From: CAWJMD01 sp963700925
Lineage (GTDB): Bacteria > Actinomycetota > Actinomycetes > Actinomycetales > CAWJMD01
Length of the DNA stretch: 64,000 nt
Assembly: GCA_963700925.1 (NCBI GenBank)
Contig: OY969553.1
Location: 434,001 to 498,000, forward strand
Reading direction: 5' to 3'
Shown here: piece by piece, positions 17,981 to 26,568 of the stretch
How the letters are laid out: each line of letters opens with the position of its first letter
Numbering within the stretch: position 1 is the stretch's first letter
Program-made: the position numbers and the translations under genes
The notes under the pieces: generated by a model
The model's input: the letters and a program-made list of their open reading frames with translations, nothing else
What the model was told of the DNA's origin: nothing
Databases searched by the model: none

Positions 17981-18858
17981 GAGGGCTGGGCCGGTCGGCG
18001 TCCGAGGGCGTCCAGCTCGCGCAGACCGGGGGTCCCTTCGATCACGCGCGTGAAGCTGACCTTCTCACTGGCCAGGGTCGCGGCGACGAGCCCCGCGAGT
18101 GCCAGTGCACGGACCACGCGCCCCCGTGGGCCGCTCGACGTGGCCGTCACCAGGTGGGCCCCCAGCACCGCGCCTGCCGTGTTGGCACCGCAGTCGCCGA
18201 GCATTGACCGTTCCGCGAGGTCGGGAGCGAGCAGCGGCAGCGTCGCACCGACCGCAGCTCCCGCAAGAGGGCCGCCCGGCCCGGCGACGAGCGCCGCGGG
18301 AGCGTGTGCCAGCACGATCTTGAGCACGCGTCCGGGCCTGAGGTCGAAGAGATTGAAGAGGTTGGCGGCACCGGCGACCACGCCCCCGGCGACCACGACG
18401 TCGGCCAGATGAGCAAGGCGCCCGGTGTGCTCGTCGCGCTCGAGCAGGAGTGCCGCCGACGCGATGCCGGTGGCCCCGATGCCGAGCACCTTCAGCCCGC
18501 CCGTCGTCAGCTCGCCGTGGGCGAGCGCGCCGAGGTGTCCGCGCAGACCCTTGGCAGAGCCGGTCTCGGTCAGGTCGTCGACAGCCCCGAAGACGGCGGC
18601 ACCGGTGGTGGCGACGACTGCGCCGGCGCGCACGCGAGGTGTCACGCCAGGAGCCAGCGCCAGGGCGGTGGCGGCGCCGGCGGCCCAGGCGGGTCCCTCG
18701 AACAGGGTCACCGCCTCGCCTCGGTGGTTTGTCCGCTCCCACCGGTCGGACCCACCCGGGGCGACGCGGTGAGCGGCCCATCCGGCGGCCGCCGCGACCG
18801 CACCCAGCACCACCGGAGCGAGCGCCGTGACCAGGCGACCGCGCTGCCCGCCGCTCAC
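17974..18858 (-). CDS. MraY/WecA-like phospho-sugar transferase family protein
   Basis: 294-aa multi-pass membrane protein resembling polyprenyl-phosphate N-acetylhexosamine-1-phosphate transferases. Motifs correspond to that family: NHRGEAVTLFEGPAW near the N-terminus, AVDDLTETGSAKGLRGHLG (acidic DD pair), NLFNLFDLRPGR (the N-x2-N-x2-D loop), and LGDCGANTAGAVLG (equivalent to GDTGS). It would load a sugar phosphate onto a polyprenyl carrier; substrate unknown, and it is shorter than MraY. The GTG start at 18858 overlaps the mctB stop (GTGA). The neighbouring flippase and glycosyltransferase support a lipid-linked glycan pathway. Its stop lies in the GTGA repeat array. Confidence 0.7.
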   Translation of the reverse strand: MSGGQRGRLVTALAPVVLGAVAAAAGWAAHRVAPGGSDRWERTNHRGEAVTLFEGPAWAAGAATALALAPGVTPRVRAGAVVATTGAAVFGAVDDLTETGSAKGLRGHLGALAHGELTTGGLKVLGIGATGIASAALLLERDEHTGRLAHLADVVVAGGVVAGAANLFNLFDLRPGRVLKIVLAHAPAALVAGPGGPLAGAAVGATLPLLAPDLAERSMLGDCGANTAGAVLGAHLVTATSSGPRGRVVRALALAGLVAATLASEKVSFTRVIEGTPGLRELDALGRRPAQPSV

Positions 18859-19847
18859 CCGCCGCTCCCCGTCGTGGGTGGCGTGGTGGCACCGACCTCG
18901 GCGGGAACGGGCGGCAGGACTCCGCTGGCGTCCGGTCCCACTCCGTACTGGCCGACACCCCCTCCGCTCTGCTCGACCAGGCCGAGCACCACACCCAACC
19001 GGCCCATCGGCGCATCGAGCCCGTCCACCGTCGAGACCGCACCCGAGACGTCGGCGTCGCCGCGAACGGCGGCGATCACCCCGTCGTCGATCGCGGACGA
19101 GGAGGGGCCTGTCACGAGGGATCCGTCGGAGGCCTCGTCGGCCGCGATCGCGAGCGCCAACGTGGAGGCCGTCTCGGCCTCCCTCCACTCGTCGGTGCCG
19201 GCACCCGCCGCGTCGGCAGCCGCGCCCGTGACGATCACGGCCAGGTCCGCTCGGCGAGGCTGCTCCTCGTCGACGGTGACCAGCTCGTCGCCGACGAGGG
19301 CGTCCAGCACGGTCTGACCGTCCTCGTCGCGCTCGTCTCCAGCGCTCGAGAGCATCGCCCGGCTCAGCAGCGCGGCCAGCTGCTCCGGCGGCTCCAGGTC
19401 CGCTGTCTCACCACCCGACAGGTACTGCAGGAGGCCGTCAGCCAACTCAGTGCGGGCCGCCTCCTGCTCGGGCTCGCTCCAGCTTGGTTGGACGGCGACG
19501 GTGGACGTCACCGTGGCCCCCGCCTCGGTCAGCTGGGCTACGAGTGCCTCGACGTCGGCCAGCACCGTGCCCGGGAGCGTGACGACCGCGATCGAGCGGT
19601 CGGTGAGGGCCCCCGCAGAGACCGAGGAGCCGAGCGACGTGATGGCCTCGTCGCGCTGCACCAGGGCGGCGTCGCGGTTGTCGACGGCCTGCTGGAGCGC
19701 GTCCTTGTCCTCGCGCAACCCTTGCACCTGACTGGTAAGGGTGTCGCCGATGGACTCCTTGAGCGGGCCGGCGCCGAGGACGACGCCGATGGCCAAGGCC
19801 ATGAACACCGACACCAGGGAGACCAGGTGGTAGCGGAAGTCGATCAC
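18855..19847 (-). CDS. MctB/SteB family membrane-anchored protein
   Basis: 330-aa protein with one N-terminal membrane helix (residues about 8-28, VSLVSVFMALAIGVVLGAG), a coiled coil at about 35-70 (QGLREDKDALQQAVDNRDAA), and a large extracytoplasmic domain. The mycobacterial homologue MctB is linked to copper homeostasis. In Corynebacterium the homologue next to SteA (SteB) works with SteA in cell separation by controlling a cell-wall hydrolase. Both readings fit; adjacency to SteA favours the cell-separation role. There is a low-complexity Pro/Thr/Gly tail. The 70-base gap from steA has no obvious terminator. Confidence 0.88.
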   Translation of the reverse strand: MIDFRYHLVSLVSVFMALAIGVVLGAGPLKESIGDTLTSQVQGLREDKDALQQAVDNRDAALVQRDEAITSLGSSVSAGALTDRSIAVVTLPGTVLADVEALVAQLTEAGATVTSTVAVQPSWSEPEQEAARTELADGLLQYLSGGETADLEPPEQLAALLSRAMLSSAGDERDEDGQTVLDALVGDELVTVDEEQPRRADLAVIVTGAAADAAGAGTDEWREAETASTLALAIAADEASDGSLVTGPSSSAIDDGVIAAVRGDADVSGAVSTVDGLDAPMGRLGVVLGLVEQSGGGVGQYGVGPDASGVLPPVPAEVGATTPPTTGSGG

Positions 19848-19917
19848 CGTGAGGCCGTCCTCGTCTGGGGGTACAGGGCTGGGTCTCGCTGGGAGTCTGG
19901 CCTACGGCGCCCCGCCA

Positions 19918-21123
19918 TCAGCCGCCGCCCAGGTCTCGGAAGAAGTCCACGACCACGGTGACGGCGTCGTCCACCCACCCGCCCGCGATCGCGAAGAAGG
20001 CCTGCCCCCCGCTCGTGGATGCCAGCGCGATCCCCAGGGCGAAGAGCCCCGCGAGCATCAGCACGGCCAGCTGCAGGTTGGAGATCCTCTGCCGGTAGAG
20101 CCGTGACACGCCCTTGGCGTCGATCAGCTTGCCGCCAACCCGCAGCCTGGTCAGGAACGTGCTGGCCATGCCCGAGCGGCCCTTGTCGAGGAACTCGACG
20201 AGGGTGGCGTGCGTGCCGACGGCGACGATCAGCTCCGCGCCCTTGTCGTCGGCCAGCAGCATGGCCACGTCCTCGCTGGTTCCCGTGGCCGGGAAGACGA
20301 CCGGGTCGACACCGAGGGCCTGCACCCGCTCGAGACCGGGCGCCTTGCCGTCGCGATAGGCGTGCACGACGATCTCGGCGCCGCAGGTGAGGGTCGCGTC
20401 GGACACCGAGTCCATGTCGCCGACCACCAGCGTCGGGGTGTACCCCGCCTGGATGATCGCGTCGGCGCCCCCGTCCACGCCGATCATCACCGGCCGGTAC
20501 TCGCGGATGTAGGGCCGCAGCGTGGCCAGGTCCTCTTTGTAGTGGTACCCGCGAACCACGATGAGGGCGTGCCGCCCCTCCAGGTCGGTCTTGATGTCGG
20601 GCACGCCGACACCGTCGAGCAGCAGCTCGCGTTCTTTGCGCAGGTACTCCATCGTGTTGGCCGCGAAGGACTCGAGCTGCACGGCCAGCCCGGCGCGTGC
20701 CTCCTGCAGTGACGCCTCGACGGTGTCCACCGTCTGCTCCGTGCCTTCGGCGAGCACGGTGTCGGCGTGGTCGCCGTCCAGTACCCGGCCGCCGTCGACG
20801 CGAACGCGGTGCCCCTCGTCGAGCTCCGTCATCACCGCCGATCCCACACGGTCGACGAGCGGGATCCCCGCGTCCAGGATGATCTGCGGCCCCATGTTCG
20901 GGTAGCGGCCGGACGTGCTCGCGGCAGCGTTGACGATGGCTGCCGGACGGCAGGCGACCAGTGCCTCCGCGGAGACCCGGTCGATGTCCATGTGGTCGAT
21001 GACGGCCACGTCGCCGGGCCGTAGACGCTTGGTGAGGTTCTTCGTCCGCTTGTCGACACGGGCGGTGCCGACGGCGCCGGGCGCGATGACCTGCGGCCTG
21101 CGGCGCAGCTGGAGTCTTCTCAT
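19918..21123 (-). CDS. steA: SteA family putative cytokinetic ring protein
   Basis: 401-aa protein with an N-terminal region starting MRRLQLRRRPQVIAPG, a central thiamine-pyrophosphokinase-like fold (GVDGGADAIIQAG, LVVGDMDSVSD), and one membrane helix near residue 360 (LQLAVLMLAGLFALGIALA). The Corynebacterium homologue localises to the division site with SteB. It is followed by the MctB/SteB homologue, the order conserved in mycobacteria and corynebacteria. It lies 72 bases after recN. The predicted catalytic-type fold has no known substrate. Confidence 0.9.
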   Translation of the reverse strand: MRRLQLRRRPQVIAPGAVGTARVDKRTKNLTKRLRPGDVAVIDHMDIDRVSAEALVACRPAAIVNAAASTSGRYPNMGPQIILDAGIPLVDRVGSAVMTELDEGHRVRVDGGRVLDGDHADTVLAEGTEQTVDTVEASLQEARAGLAVQLESFAANTMEYLRKERELLLDGVGVPDIKTDLEGRHALIVVRGYHYKEDLATLRPYIREYRPVMIGVDGGADAIIQAGYTPTLVVGDMDSVSDATLTCGAEIVVHAYRDGKAPGLERVQALGVDPVVFPATGTSEDVAMLLADDKGAELIVAVGTHATLVEFLDKGRSGMASTFLTRLRVGGKLIDAKGVSRLYRQRISNLQLAVLMLAGLFALGIALASTSGGQAFFAIAGGWVDDAVTVVVDFFRDLGGG

Positions 21124-21195
21124 GGCGCCCCAATAGTCCCATGCTGCCCCGTGGCAGCGGCACCACCACGCGCCAGGCCCACGGTGGGACCGCGC

Positions 21196-22902
21196 TCAGC
21201 GACGCTGTGCCTGCTCGAGCAGCTCAGCGGCGTGGGCCTGCGCCGTGTCGGAGTCCTCCTGGCCGGCGAGCATCCGCGCCAGCTCGCGCACCCGGCTCTC
21301 TCCCTCGACGGTCGTGACGTCGCTCTGGGTGACCCGTCCGTCGTCGGACTTGACCACCACCAGGTGCCGGTCGGCGAATGCCGCGACCTGGGCTAGGTGC
21401 GTCACGACGACGACCTGGGCGGTCTTGGCCAGGCTCGCCAACCGACGCCCGACCTCGACGGCGGCCTTGCCGCCGACACCGGCGTCGACCTCGTCGAAGA
21501 CGAACGTGGGAACGGGGTCCAGCCCGGCGAGGGTGACCTCCAGCGCGAGCATGACCCGCGAGAGCTCGCCGCCGGAGGCGCCCTTGGCCAGTGGACGCGG
21601 CGGAGCCCCCGAGTGCGCCGTGAGCAGCAGGGTCACGTCGTCCGCACCGTGCGGACCCCGCTCGCGGGCACTCACGTCGACGGTGAGCCGCGCGCCGGCC
21701 ATCGCCAGGTGGGTCAGCTCGTGCGCGACCGCGGACGAGAGGCGCTCGCCCGCCGCCGCGCGGGCCGCGGTCAGCTCGGCAGCGAGACGGGTCAGCTCCG
21801 CGTCGAGACGGCGGTGCTCCTCACGGAGGTCGCCCAGCCGGCCGGAGTCGCCGTCGAGCTCGTAGAGCCGCTCCGCCGCGGTCTTGGCCCAGGCCAGCAC
21901 CTCGTCGACGTCGTCGCCGAACCGGCGGGTGAGCGTGCTCAGCTCCGCCCGCCTGTCGTGGATCGTCGACAGCCGCGCGGGGTCAGCGTCGACCGAGCTG
22001 AGGTATGCGGCCAGCTCTGCGGCGACATCGCTTGTCAGGTAACCGATCTCGGCCAGCCTGGCGCCGAGGACCGACAAGCTCTGATCGTGGACGGAGGCCG
22101 CCTCGACCTCGCGACGAGCTGCCTCGACGAGCTGCCTGACGTCGGCCACGCTCTCGGCCGCGTCCTCCTCGCCGACGAGATGGGTATGGGCCGTGGCCGT
22201 GGCACGCCTGAGCTCCTCCGCGTGCTCCAGCCGCTGGGACACCGCCTTGAGCTCGTGGTCCTCGCCCGGCTGCGGGTTTACCGCCTCCACCTCGTTCAGG
22301 CCGGTCCGCAGCATCTCTGCCTGCTCCCGGCGGGCTACGGCCTGCTCGGTGAGGTCGGTGAGCTCGGAGTCGACGGCGCTGAAGCGCTCCCAGGCGTGAC
22401 GGTAGGCGTGCATCGGCCCGCCCACTGCGTCGCCACCGAACCGATCGACCAGCTGGCGCTGTCGCTCGGGTGACCGCAGCAGGATCTGCTCCGACTGGCC
22501 GTGCACGGCGACGAGGTCGTCGGCCAGGTCGGCCAGCGTGGCAACCGGGACGCCTCTACCGCCGAGATGCGCTCTCCCACGGCCGTTAGCACTGACCGTG
22601 CGACTGACGATCAGCTCCCCCCGGCCCTCGGGCAGCGGGTCGAGATCGGCTCCCGCGTCCTCAGCACGGGCAGCGACCGACCCATCGAGGTCGACGACGA
22701 AACGCCCCTCGACCCCGGCGGACGTCTCCCCCGCCCGGACCGACCCCGTGTCGGACCGGCCGCCCAGCAACAGGCCGAGACCGGTCACGACCATCGTCTT
22801 GCCCGCCCCCGTCTCTCCGGTGACGACGGTCAGGCCAGGGCTGAACTCGAGCACTGCCTCGCTGATCACGCCGAGACCCCGCAGGTGCATCTCCTCGATC
22901 AC
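21196..22902 (-). CDS. recN: DNA repair protein RecN
   Basis: 568-aa SMC-like ATPase for double-strand break repair; normal length. Walker A is GETGAGKT (Lys35) in the N-terminal head. A long coiled coil occupies about residues 150-370. The C-terminal head has the ABC signature SGGELSRVMLALE and Walker B TFVFDEVDAGVGG. The start is GTG at 22902 (MIEEMHLRGLGV after initiation), matching the usual RecN N-terminus. It lies 31 bases after the NAD kinase stop, the conserved actinobacterial order tlyA-nadK-recN. Confidence 0.96.
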   Translation of the reverse strand: MIEEMHLRGLGVISEAVLEFSPGLTVVTGETGAGKTMVVTGLGLLLGGRSDTGSVRAGETSAGVEGRFVVDLDGSVAARAEDAGADLDPLPEGRGELIVSRTVSANGRGRAHLGGRGVPVATLADLADDLVAVHGQSEQILLRSPERQRQLVDRFGGDAVGGPMHAYRHAWERFSAVDSELTDLTEQAVARREQAEMLRTGLNEVEAVNPQPGEDHELKAVSQRLEHAEELRRATATAHTHLVGEEDAAESVADVRQLVEAARREVEAASVHDQSLSVLGARLAEIGYLTSDVAAELAAYLSSVDADPARLSTIHDRRAELSTLTRRFGDDVDEVLAWAKTAAERLYELDGDSGRLGDLREEHRRLDAELTRLAAELTAARAAAGERLSSAVAHELTHLAMAGARLTVDVSARERGPHGADDVTLLLTAHSGAPPRPLAKGASGGELSRVMLALEVTLAGLDPVPTFVFDEVDAGVGGKAAVEVGRRLASLAKTAQVVVVTHLAQVAAFADRHLVVVKSDDGRVTQSDVTTVEGESRVRELARMLAGQEDSDTAQAHAAELLEQAQRR

Positions 22903-22933
22903 GGCGCCACCCGATCCGGTTGCGGGCGAGGGC

Positions 22934-23899
22934 TCATCGGTCGGCCGGCCCGCGCCAGCCGGTCACCGGCAGGCGGAACTTCGCCACCAGGCGGTCGGTG
23001 AAGGGGCCGGTCGCCAGGCGCGCGAGCCGCACCGGCTCGTCCGACCGCCGCACCTCGATCCGCGCGCCGAGAGGCAGGTCCACCGTGCGCCGGCCGTCGC
23101 ACCACAGCACGCCGGTCGTCGACGCCCGGTCGAGCACCTCGACGGCCAGCACGGACGTCGGCGCCACGACCAGGGGCCTCGCGAACAGTGCATGAGCCGA
23201 GATCGGCACCATCAGCAGCGCCTCGACCTCGGGCCAGACCACGGGTCCACCCGCCGAGAACGCGTAGGCCGTCGACCCGGTCGGAGTGGCCATCACCACG
23301 CCGTCGCAGCCAACGGTCGACACCGGGCGCCCGTCGACCTCGGTGACGACCTCGAGCATCCGCTGACGACTCGACTTCTCGACGCTGGCCTCGTTGACAG
23401 CCCAGGTTCGCGCCAGCTCCTCGCCCCGCACGCTCACGCGCACGTCGAGGGTCATCCGCTCCTCGACCACGTAGTCACGCGCCGCCAGCCGGTCGACAGC
23501 CTCCGCCAGGTCCTCCCGCTCGCTCTCGGCGAGAAAGCCGACGTGCCCGAGGTTCACACCGAGCAGCGGAGCCGGGTGGCCGCGCACCAGCTCTGCGGCC
23601 CTCAGGATCGTGCCGTCACCCCCGAGCACGATCACGAGCTCGGCGTCGCGCACCGCCTGCGCGGGATCGCCGACGGCACGCGTTGACTCGGGGGCGTCGG
23701 GGATGTGGGCCGCCTCGTGGGCCAGCATCGCGGGCGCGAAGCCGACCTCGACCAGCCGGTTGAGCAGCTCGGTGGTGGCGGCGACCGCCTCAGGCCGACC
23801 CGTGTGGGTGAGGACCAGGACGGTGCGCTCGCGCGCCGGGTCCCGTCGTTCGTCCGGGAGCCGCTCGGGTTCAACGTCACCCGACACGACGCGGATCAC
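22934..23899 (-). CDS. nadK: NAD kinase
   Basis: 321-aa ATP/polyphosphate-NAD kinase that makes NADP. The nucleotide motif VLGGDGTILRAAE and the following LGVNLGHVGFLAE are typical. The usual NDVV segment reads NEASVEKSS, and SAGGPVVWPEVEALLMVPI follows, as in actinobacterial enzymes. The GTG at 23899 is chosen because it overlaps the tlyA stop (GTGA); an in-frame start further upstream would lie within tlyA. Confidence 0.95.
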   Translation of the reverse strand: MIRVVSGDVEPERLPDERRDPARERTVLVLTHTGRPEAVAATTELLNRLVEVGFAPAMLAHEAAHIPDAPESTRAVGDPAQAVRDAELVIVLGGDGTILRAAELVRGHPAPLLGVNLGHVGFLAESEREDLAEAVDRLAARDYVVEERMTLDVRVSVRGEELARTWAVNEASVEKSSRQRMLEVVTEVDGRPVSTVGCDGVVMATPTGSTAYAFSAGGPVVWPEVEALLMVPISAHALFARPLVVAPTSVLAVEVLDRASTTGVLWCDGRRTVDLPLGARIEVRRSDEPVRLARLATGPFTDRLVAKFRLPVTGWRGPADR

Positions 23900-24738
23900 G
23901 GGGCCCCTCCTCGAGGTCCCGCGGCCACGGCCGCCGTGACGCGTTCGACGAGCTGGTCGGACGGGTACCCCTGGCCGTCGGCGTCGCGACGGAGCCACAG
24001 GAAGAACTCGACGTTGCCGCTCGGCCCCGGCAGCGGGCTGGCCTGCACGCCCCGCACTCCGAGACCGACCTCGCGGGCCGCCTCACCAACAGCCACCACG
24101 GCGTCACGTCTGAGGTCGAGGTCGCGAACCACGCCCCCGGCGCCGAGCCGCTCCCTGCCCACCTCGAACTGGGGCTTCACCATCAGCACCAGGTCGGCGT
24201 CCTCGGCGCTGCAGGCGGCCAGTGGCGCGAGCACGAGGCGCAGCGAGATGAACGACAGGTCGGCCACGACCAGTCCCGGCGCGGGCGCGACGTCCTCGGG
24301 TTGCAGTGCGCGCACGTTCGTGCGGTCCAGGACCGTCACCCTCGGGTCGCTGCGCAGCGACCATGCGAGCTGCCCGTACCCGACGTCAACGGCGACCACG
24401 TGCTCGGCTCCGCGACGCAGCAGGACGTCGGTGAAGCCACCCGTCGACGCACCCGCGTCAAGGCATCGGCGGCCGGCGACCCTGACGTCGCCGAACGCAT
24501 CCAGGGCCCCGACCAGCTTGTGTGCACCCCGGCTGACGTAGTCCGGCCCCTCGGCCGCCTCGGACACCACGATCGGCGCAGCGGTCTCGACCTGCGTCGC
24601 CGCCTTGACCGCGGTGCGGCCGCTCACGCTGACGCGTCCGCCGTCGACGAGCTCGGCGGCGTGCTGGCGCGAACGTGCCAGTCCGCGGCGGACCAGCTCG
24701 GCGTCGAGGCGCACACGACGTGGCACCTGGGGTGGCAC
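23896..24738 (-). CDS. tlyA: TlyA family rRNA 2'-O-methyltransferase
   Basis: 280-aa protein with an N-terminal S4 RNA-binding domain (RLDAELVRRGLARSRQHAAE, about residues 10-70) and a FtsJ-like methyltransferase domain with the SAM motif CLDAGASTGGFTDVLL. In mycobacteria TlyA methylates 16S and 23S rRNA riboses and its loss gives capreomycin resistance. The GTG at 24738 is chosen: it lies 4 bases after the stop of the small upstream gene and gives the family N-terminus. It is coupled to nadK. Confidence 0.93.
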   Translation of the reverse strand: MPPQVPRRVRLDAELVRRGLARSRQHAAELVDGGRVSVSGRTAVKAATQVETAAPIVVSEAAEGPDYVSRGAHKLVGALDAFGDVRVAGRRCLDAGASTGGFTDVLLRRGAEHVVAVDVGYGQLAWSLRSDPRVTVLDRTNVRALQPEDVAPAPGLVVADLSFISLRLVLAPLAACSAEDADLVLMVKPQFEVGRERLGAGGVVRDLDLRRDAVVAVGEAAREVGLGVRGVQASPLPGPSGNVEFFLWLRRDADGQGYPSDQLVERVTAAVAAGPRGGAP

Positions 24739-24742
24739 ACCG

Positions 24743-24979
24743 TCAGCCCTCGGTGGACGACAGCCGTTGCTGCAGCGCCTCGTGGATCTCGACCAGCACG
24801 GGCAGCTGGCTCGCGGGGTCCAGGTAGGGGTCGATGCTCGCCAGATGCGCCATGGCGGCGTCCACCCCAGGGTCACCGGTCAGGTCGACGCTCGTACCGT
24901 CGGACCGCTCGGACACCCCTTCCCAGCGCGGCTCACGCTGGGGCAGATCCTCACCTGTCGAGTTCGTCTGCTCGCTCAC
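24743..24979 (-). CDS. Small conserved hypothetical protein
   Basis: 78-aa acidic, soluble protein without recognised domain. The C-terminal half (PGVDAAMAHLASIDPYLDPA, then VLVEIHEALQQRLSS) looks like two helices; small proteins of this kind commonly precede tlyA in actinobacteria. The GTG start at 24979 follows AGGAGA with good spacing. It sits 11 bases after the phasin-like gene and 4 bases before tlyA, so it is surely part of the operon. Confidence 0.75.
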   Translation of the reverse strand: MSEQTNSTGEDLPQREPRWEGVSERSDGTSVDLTGDPGVDAAMAHLASIDPYLDPASQLPVLVEIHEALQQRLSSTEG

Positions 24980-24990
24980 CGTTCTCCTGT

Positions 24991-25503
24991 CTACGTCGTT
25001 CCCGGTGCTGTCATCTTCTGTGCTGTCGTCTTCTTAGCAGCCGTCTTCTTCGCGGCCGTCTTCTTCGCCGCTGTCTTCCTGGCGGTCGTCTTCTTGGCCG
25101 CTGTCTTCTTGGCGGTCGCCTTCTTGGCGGCCGTCTTCTTCGGGAACGCCGGCGAGCTCGGCGCGGACGCGGCCCGCCGAGTCTCGGCCAGAGCCGACTC
25201 GAGGTCGGCGACGCGACGTCGGAGCGCCTCGACCTCGGCTGCGCTGCCCGCCCCGATCGCGGCGGCGGCACGCTCGACCTCCGTGCGGACGACGTCGACC
25301 AGCACCCCGCGGTTGCTGCGGGCGGTCTCGATCAGGTCCTCGGCGAGGCCGGCGATCTGAACCGCCATCGTCGAGGCGTTCGCAGGGATGCCGCCGACGC
25401 CGCCCTGGGCGACCAGCGCCTGGGCGACCTCACGGGCTTTCGCCGCCGTCGCCTCGGTCAAGCCACTTGCCAACTGCACGTACCCACGCAGACCTTCGAG
25501 CAT
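24991..25503 (-). CDS. Phasin-like protein with Lys/Ala-rich C-terminal tail
   Basis: 170-aa protein. Residues 1-115 are predicted helical: MLEGLRGYVQLASGLTEATA, a long amphipathic stretch, and a coiled coil (VEALRRRVADLESALAETRR). The tail from about 122 consists of repeated K-K-T-A-A/K-K-A-T-A units like eukaryotic histone H1 or PhaF-type phasins, which bind nucleic acid non-specifically. The function here is inferred: granule-associated or nucleoid-associated. The ATG at 25503 follows AAGGAGG, which is decisive over the earlier start at 25527. It lies 45 bases after the HAD gene. Confidence 0.7.
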   Translation of the reverse strand: MLEGLRGYVQLASGLTEATAAKAREVAQALVAQGGVGGIPANASTMAVQIAGLAEDLIETARSNRGVLVDVVRTEVERAAAAIGAGSAAEVEALRRRVADLESALAETRRAASAPSSPAFPKKTAAKKATAKKTAAKKTTARKTAAKKTAAKKTAAKKTTAQKMTAPGTT

Positions 25504-25548
25504 CACTGCCTCCTTCGACGGGGTCACGCTACCGTCCGCACCGGGTCG

Positions 25549-26568
25549 CTACAGAAGGAGCCGTCCGTCTGTGAACAGCTCTGTGGGCGGGGGGACGGGG
25601 TGGCCTGCGTCGCGGGCCGCCCAGACCAGCGCCAGCGCCGCGCGTGCCGTGTCGAGGGCGTCCGCACCAGCGCTGTGGACCTGCACCCGGTCGCCGTCCA
25701 GCCCGACGACAGCGTCACCGCACCTGGCACGGTCACCCTCGACGAAGGCCCGCGCAACCGGTTGTTCCAGTGCACGCAGCGTGCGGACGACGACCGACGG
25801 GCGGCGCGCCACGGGTGCCTCGGCAGCATCCACGAACCCGTGGACCCCGGTCAGCACCAGCGCTGTGTCCATGCCTGCGGCCCGGCCGCCCTCGATGTCG
25901 GTGTCGAGCCGGTCGCCGAGCACGAGTGGCCGCCTCGCCCCGAGCCGCTCCGCGGCGTGCAGCAGGGGCTCCGGTCGTGGCTTCCCCGCAACCAGCGGAT
26001 CTCGGCCGACCGCCGTGCGGACGGCGGCGACCAAGGTGCCGTTGCCGGGCGCGATGCCCCGCGGGGTCGGGAGCGTCAGGTCCGTGTTCGTCGCCACCCA
26101 GAGTGCGCCTGCTCGCACCGCGAACGTCGCCTCCGCCAGCTCGGCCCAGCCGACGCCGAGGCCGTAGCCCTGGACGACGGCGACCGGGTCGTCTTCCGCC
26201 GAAGTCACCGGCACCAGGTCAACGGCCCGAAGCGACTCGGCCACTCCGGGACCACCCACTGCCAGCACACTGGCCCCACGACCGCAGCGGTCGACCACCA
26301 TCTGGGCCGCGACCTGGGCCGACGTGACCACGTCGTCGTCCGTGAGCTCGAGCCCGAGCTCCCGCAGGTGCTCGGCGACGTCGCGTGCTGGACGCGACGC
26401 GTTGTTCGTGAGGTAGGCGACCGCGAGTCCGGCCCGCCGGGCGGAGACCAGCGCCTCGATCGCGTCGGGCACGGCGTCGCGGCCGACGTACACGACGCCG
26501 TCGAGGTCCGCCAGCAACGCGTCGTACTGCTCCCGCAGCGCCGGCACGGTCTGCGACGCTGCCGTCAC
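25549..26568 (-). CDS. HAD-IIA family hydrolase
   Basis: 339-aa phosphatase of HAD subfamily IIA (NagD/phosphoglycolate-like). Motif I is LLADLDGVVYVG (nucleophile and general acid aspartates), motif II region AYLTNNAS, motif III lysine AGKPRPEPL, motif IV LGDRLDTDIEGG. The C2 cap lies between. Substrate not determinable; homologues act on small sugar or glycolate phosphates. The ATG overlaps the stop of the TPR gene (ATGA). Confidence 0.92.
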   Translation of the reverse strand: MTAASQTVPALREQYDALLADLDGVVYVGRDAVPDAIEALVSARRAGLAVAYLTNNASRPARDVAEHLRELGLELTDDDVVTSAQVAAQMVVDRCGRGASVLAVGGPGVAESLRAVDLVPVTSAEDDPVAVVQGYGLGVGWAELAEATFAVRAGALWVATNTDLTLPTPRGIAPGNGTLVAAVRTAVGRDPLVAGKPRPEPLLHAAERLGARRPLVLGDRLDTDIEGGRAAGMDTALVLTGVHGFVDAAEAPVARRPSVVVRTLRALEQPVARAFVEGDRARCGDAVVGLDGDRVQVHSAGADALDTARAALALVWAARDAGHPVPPPTELFTDGRLLL

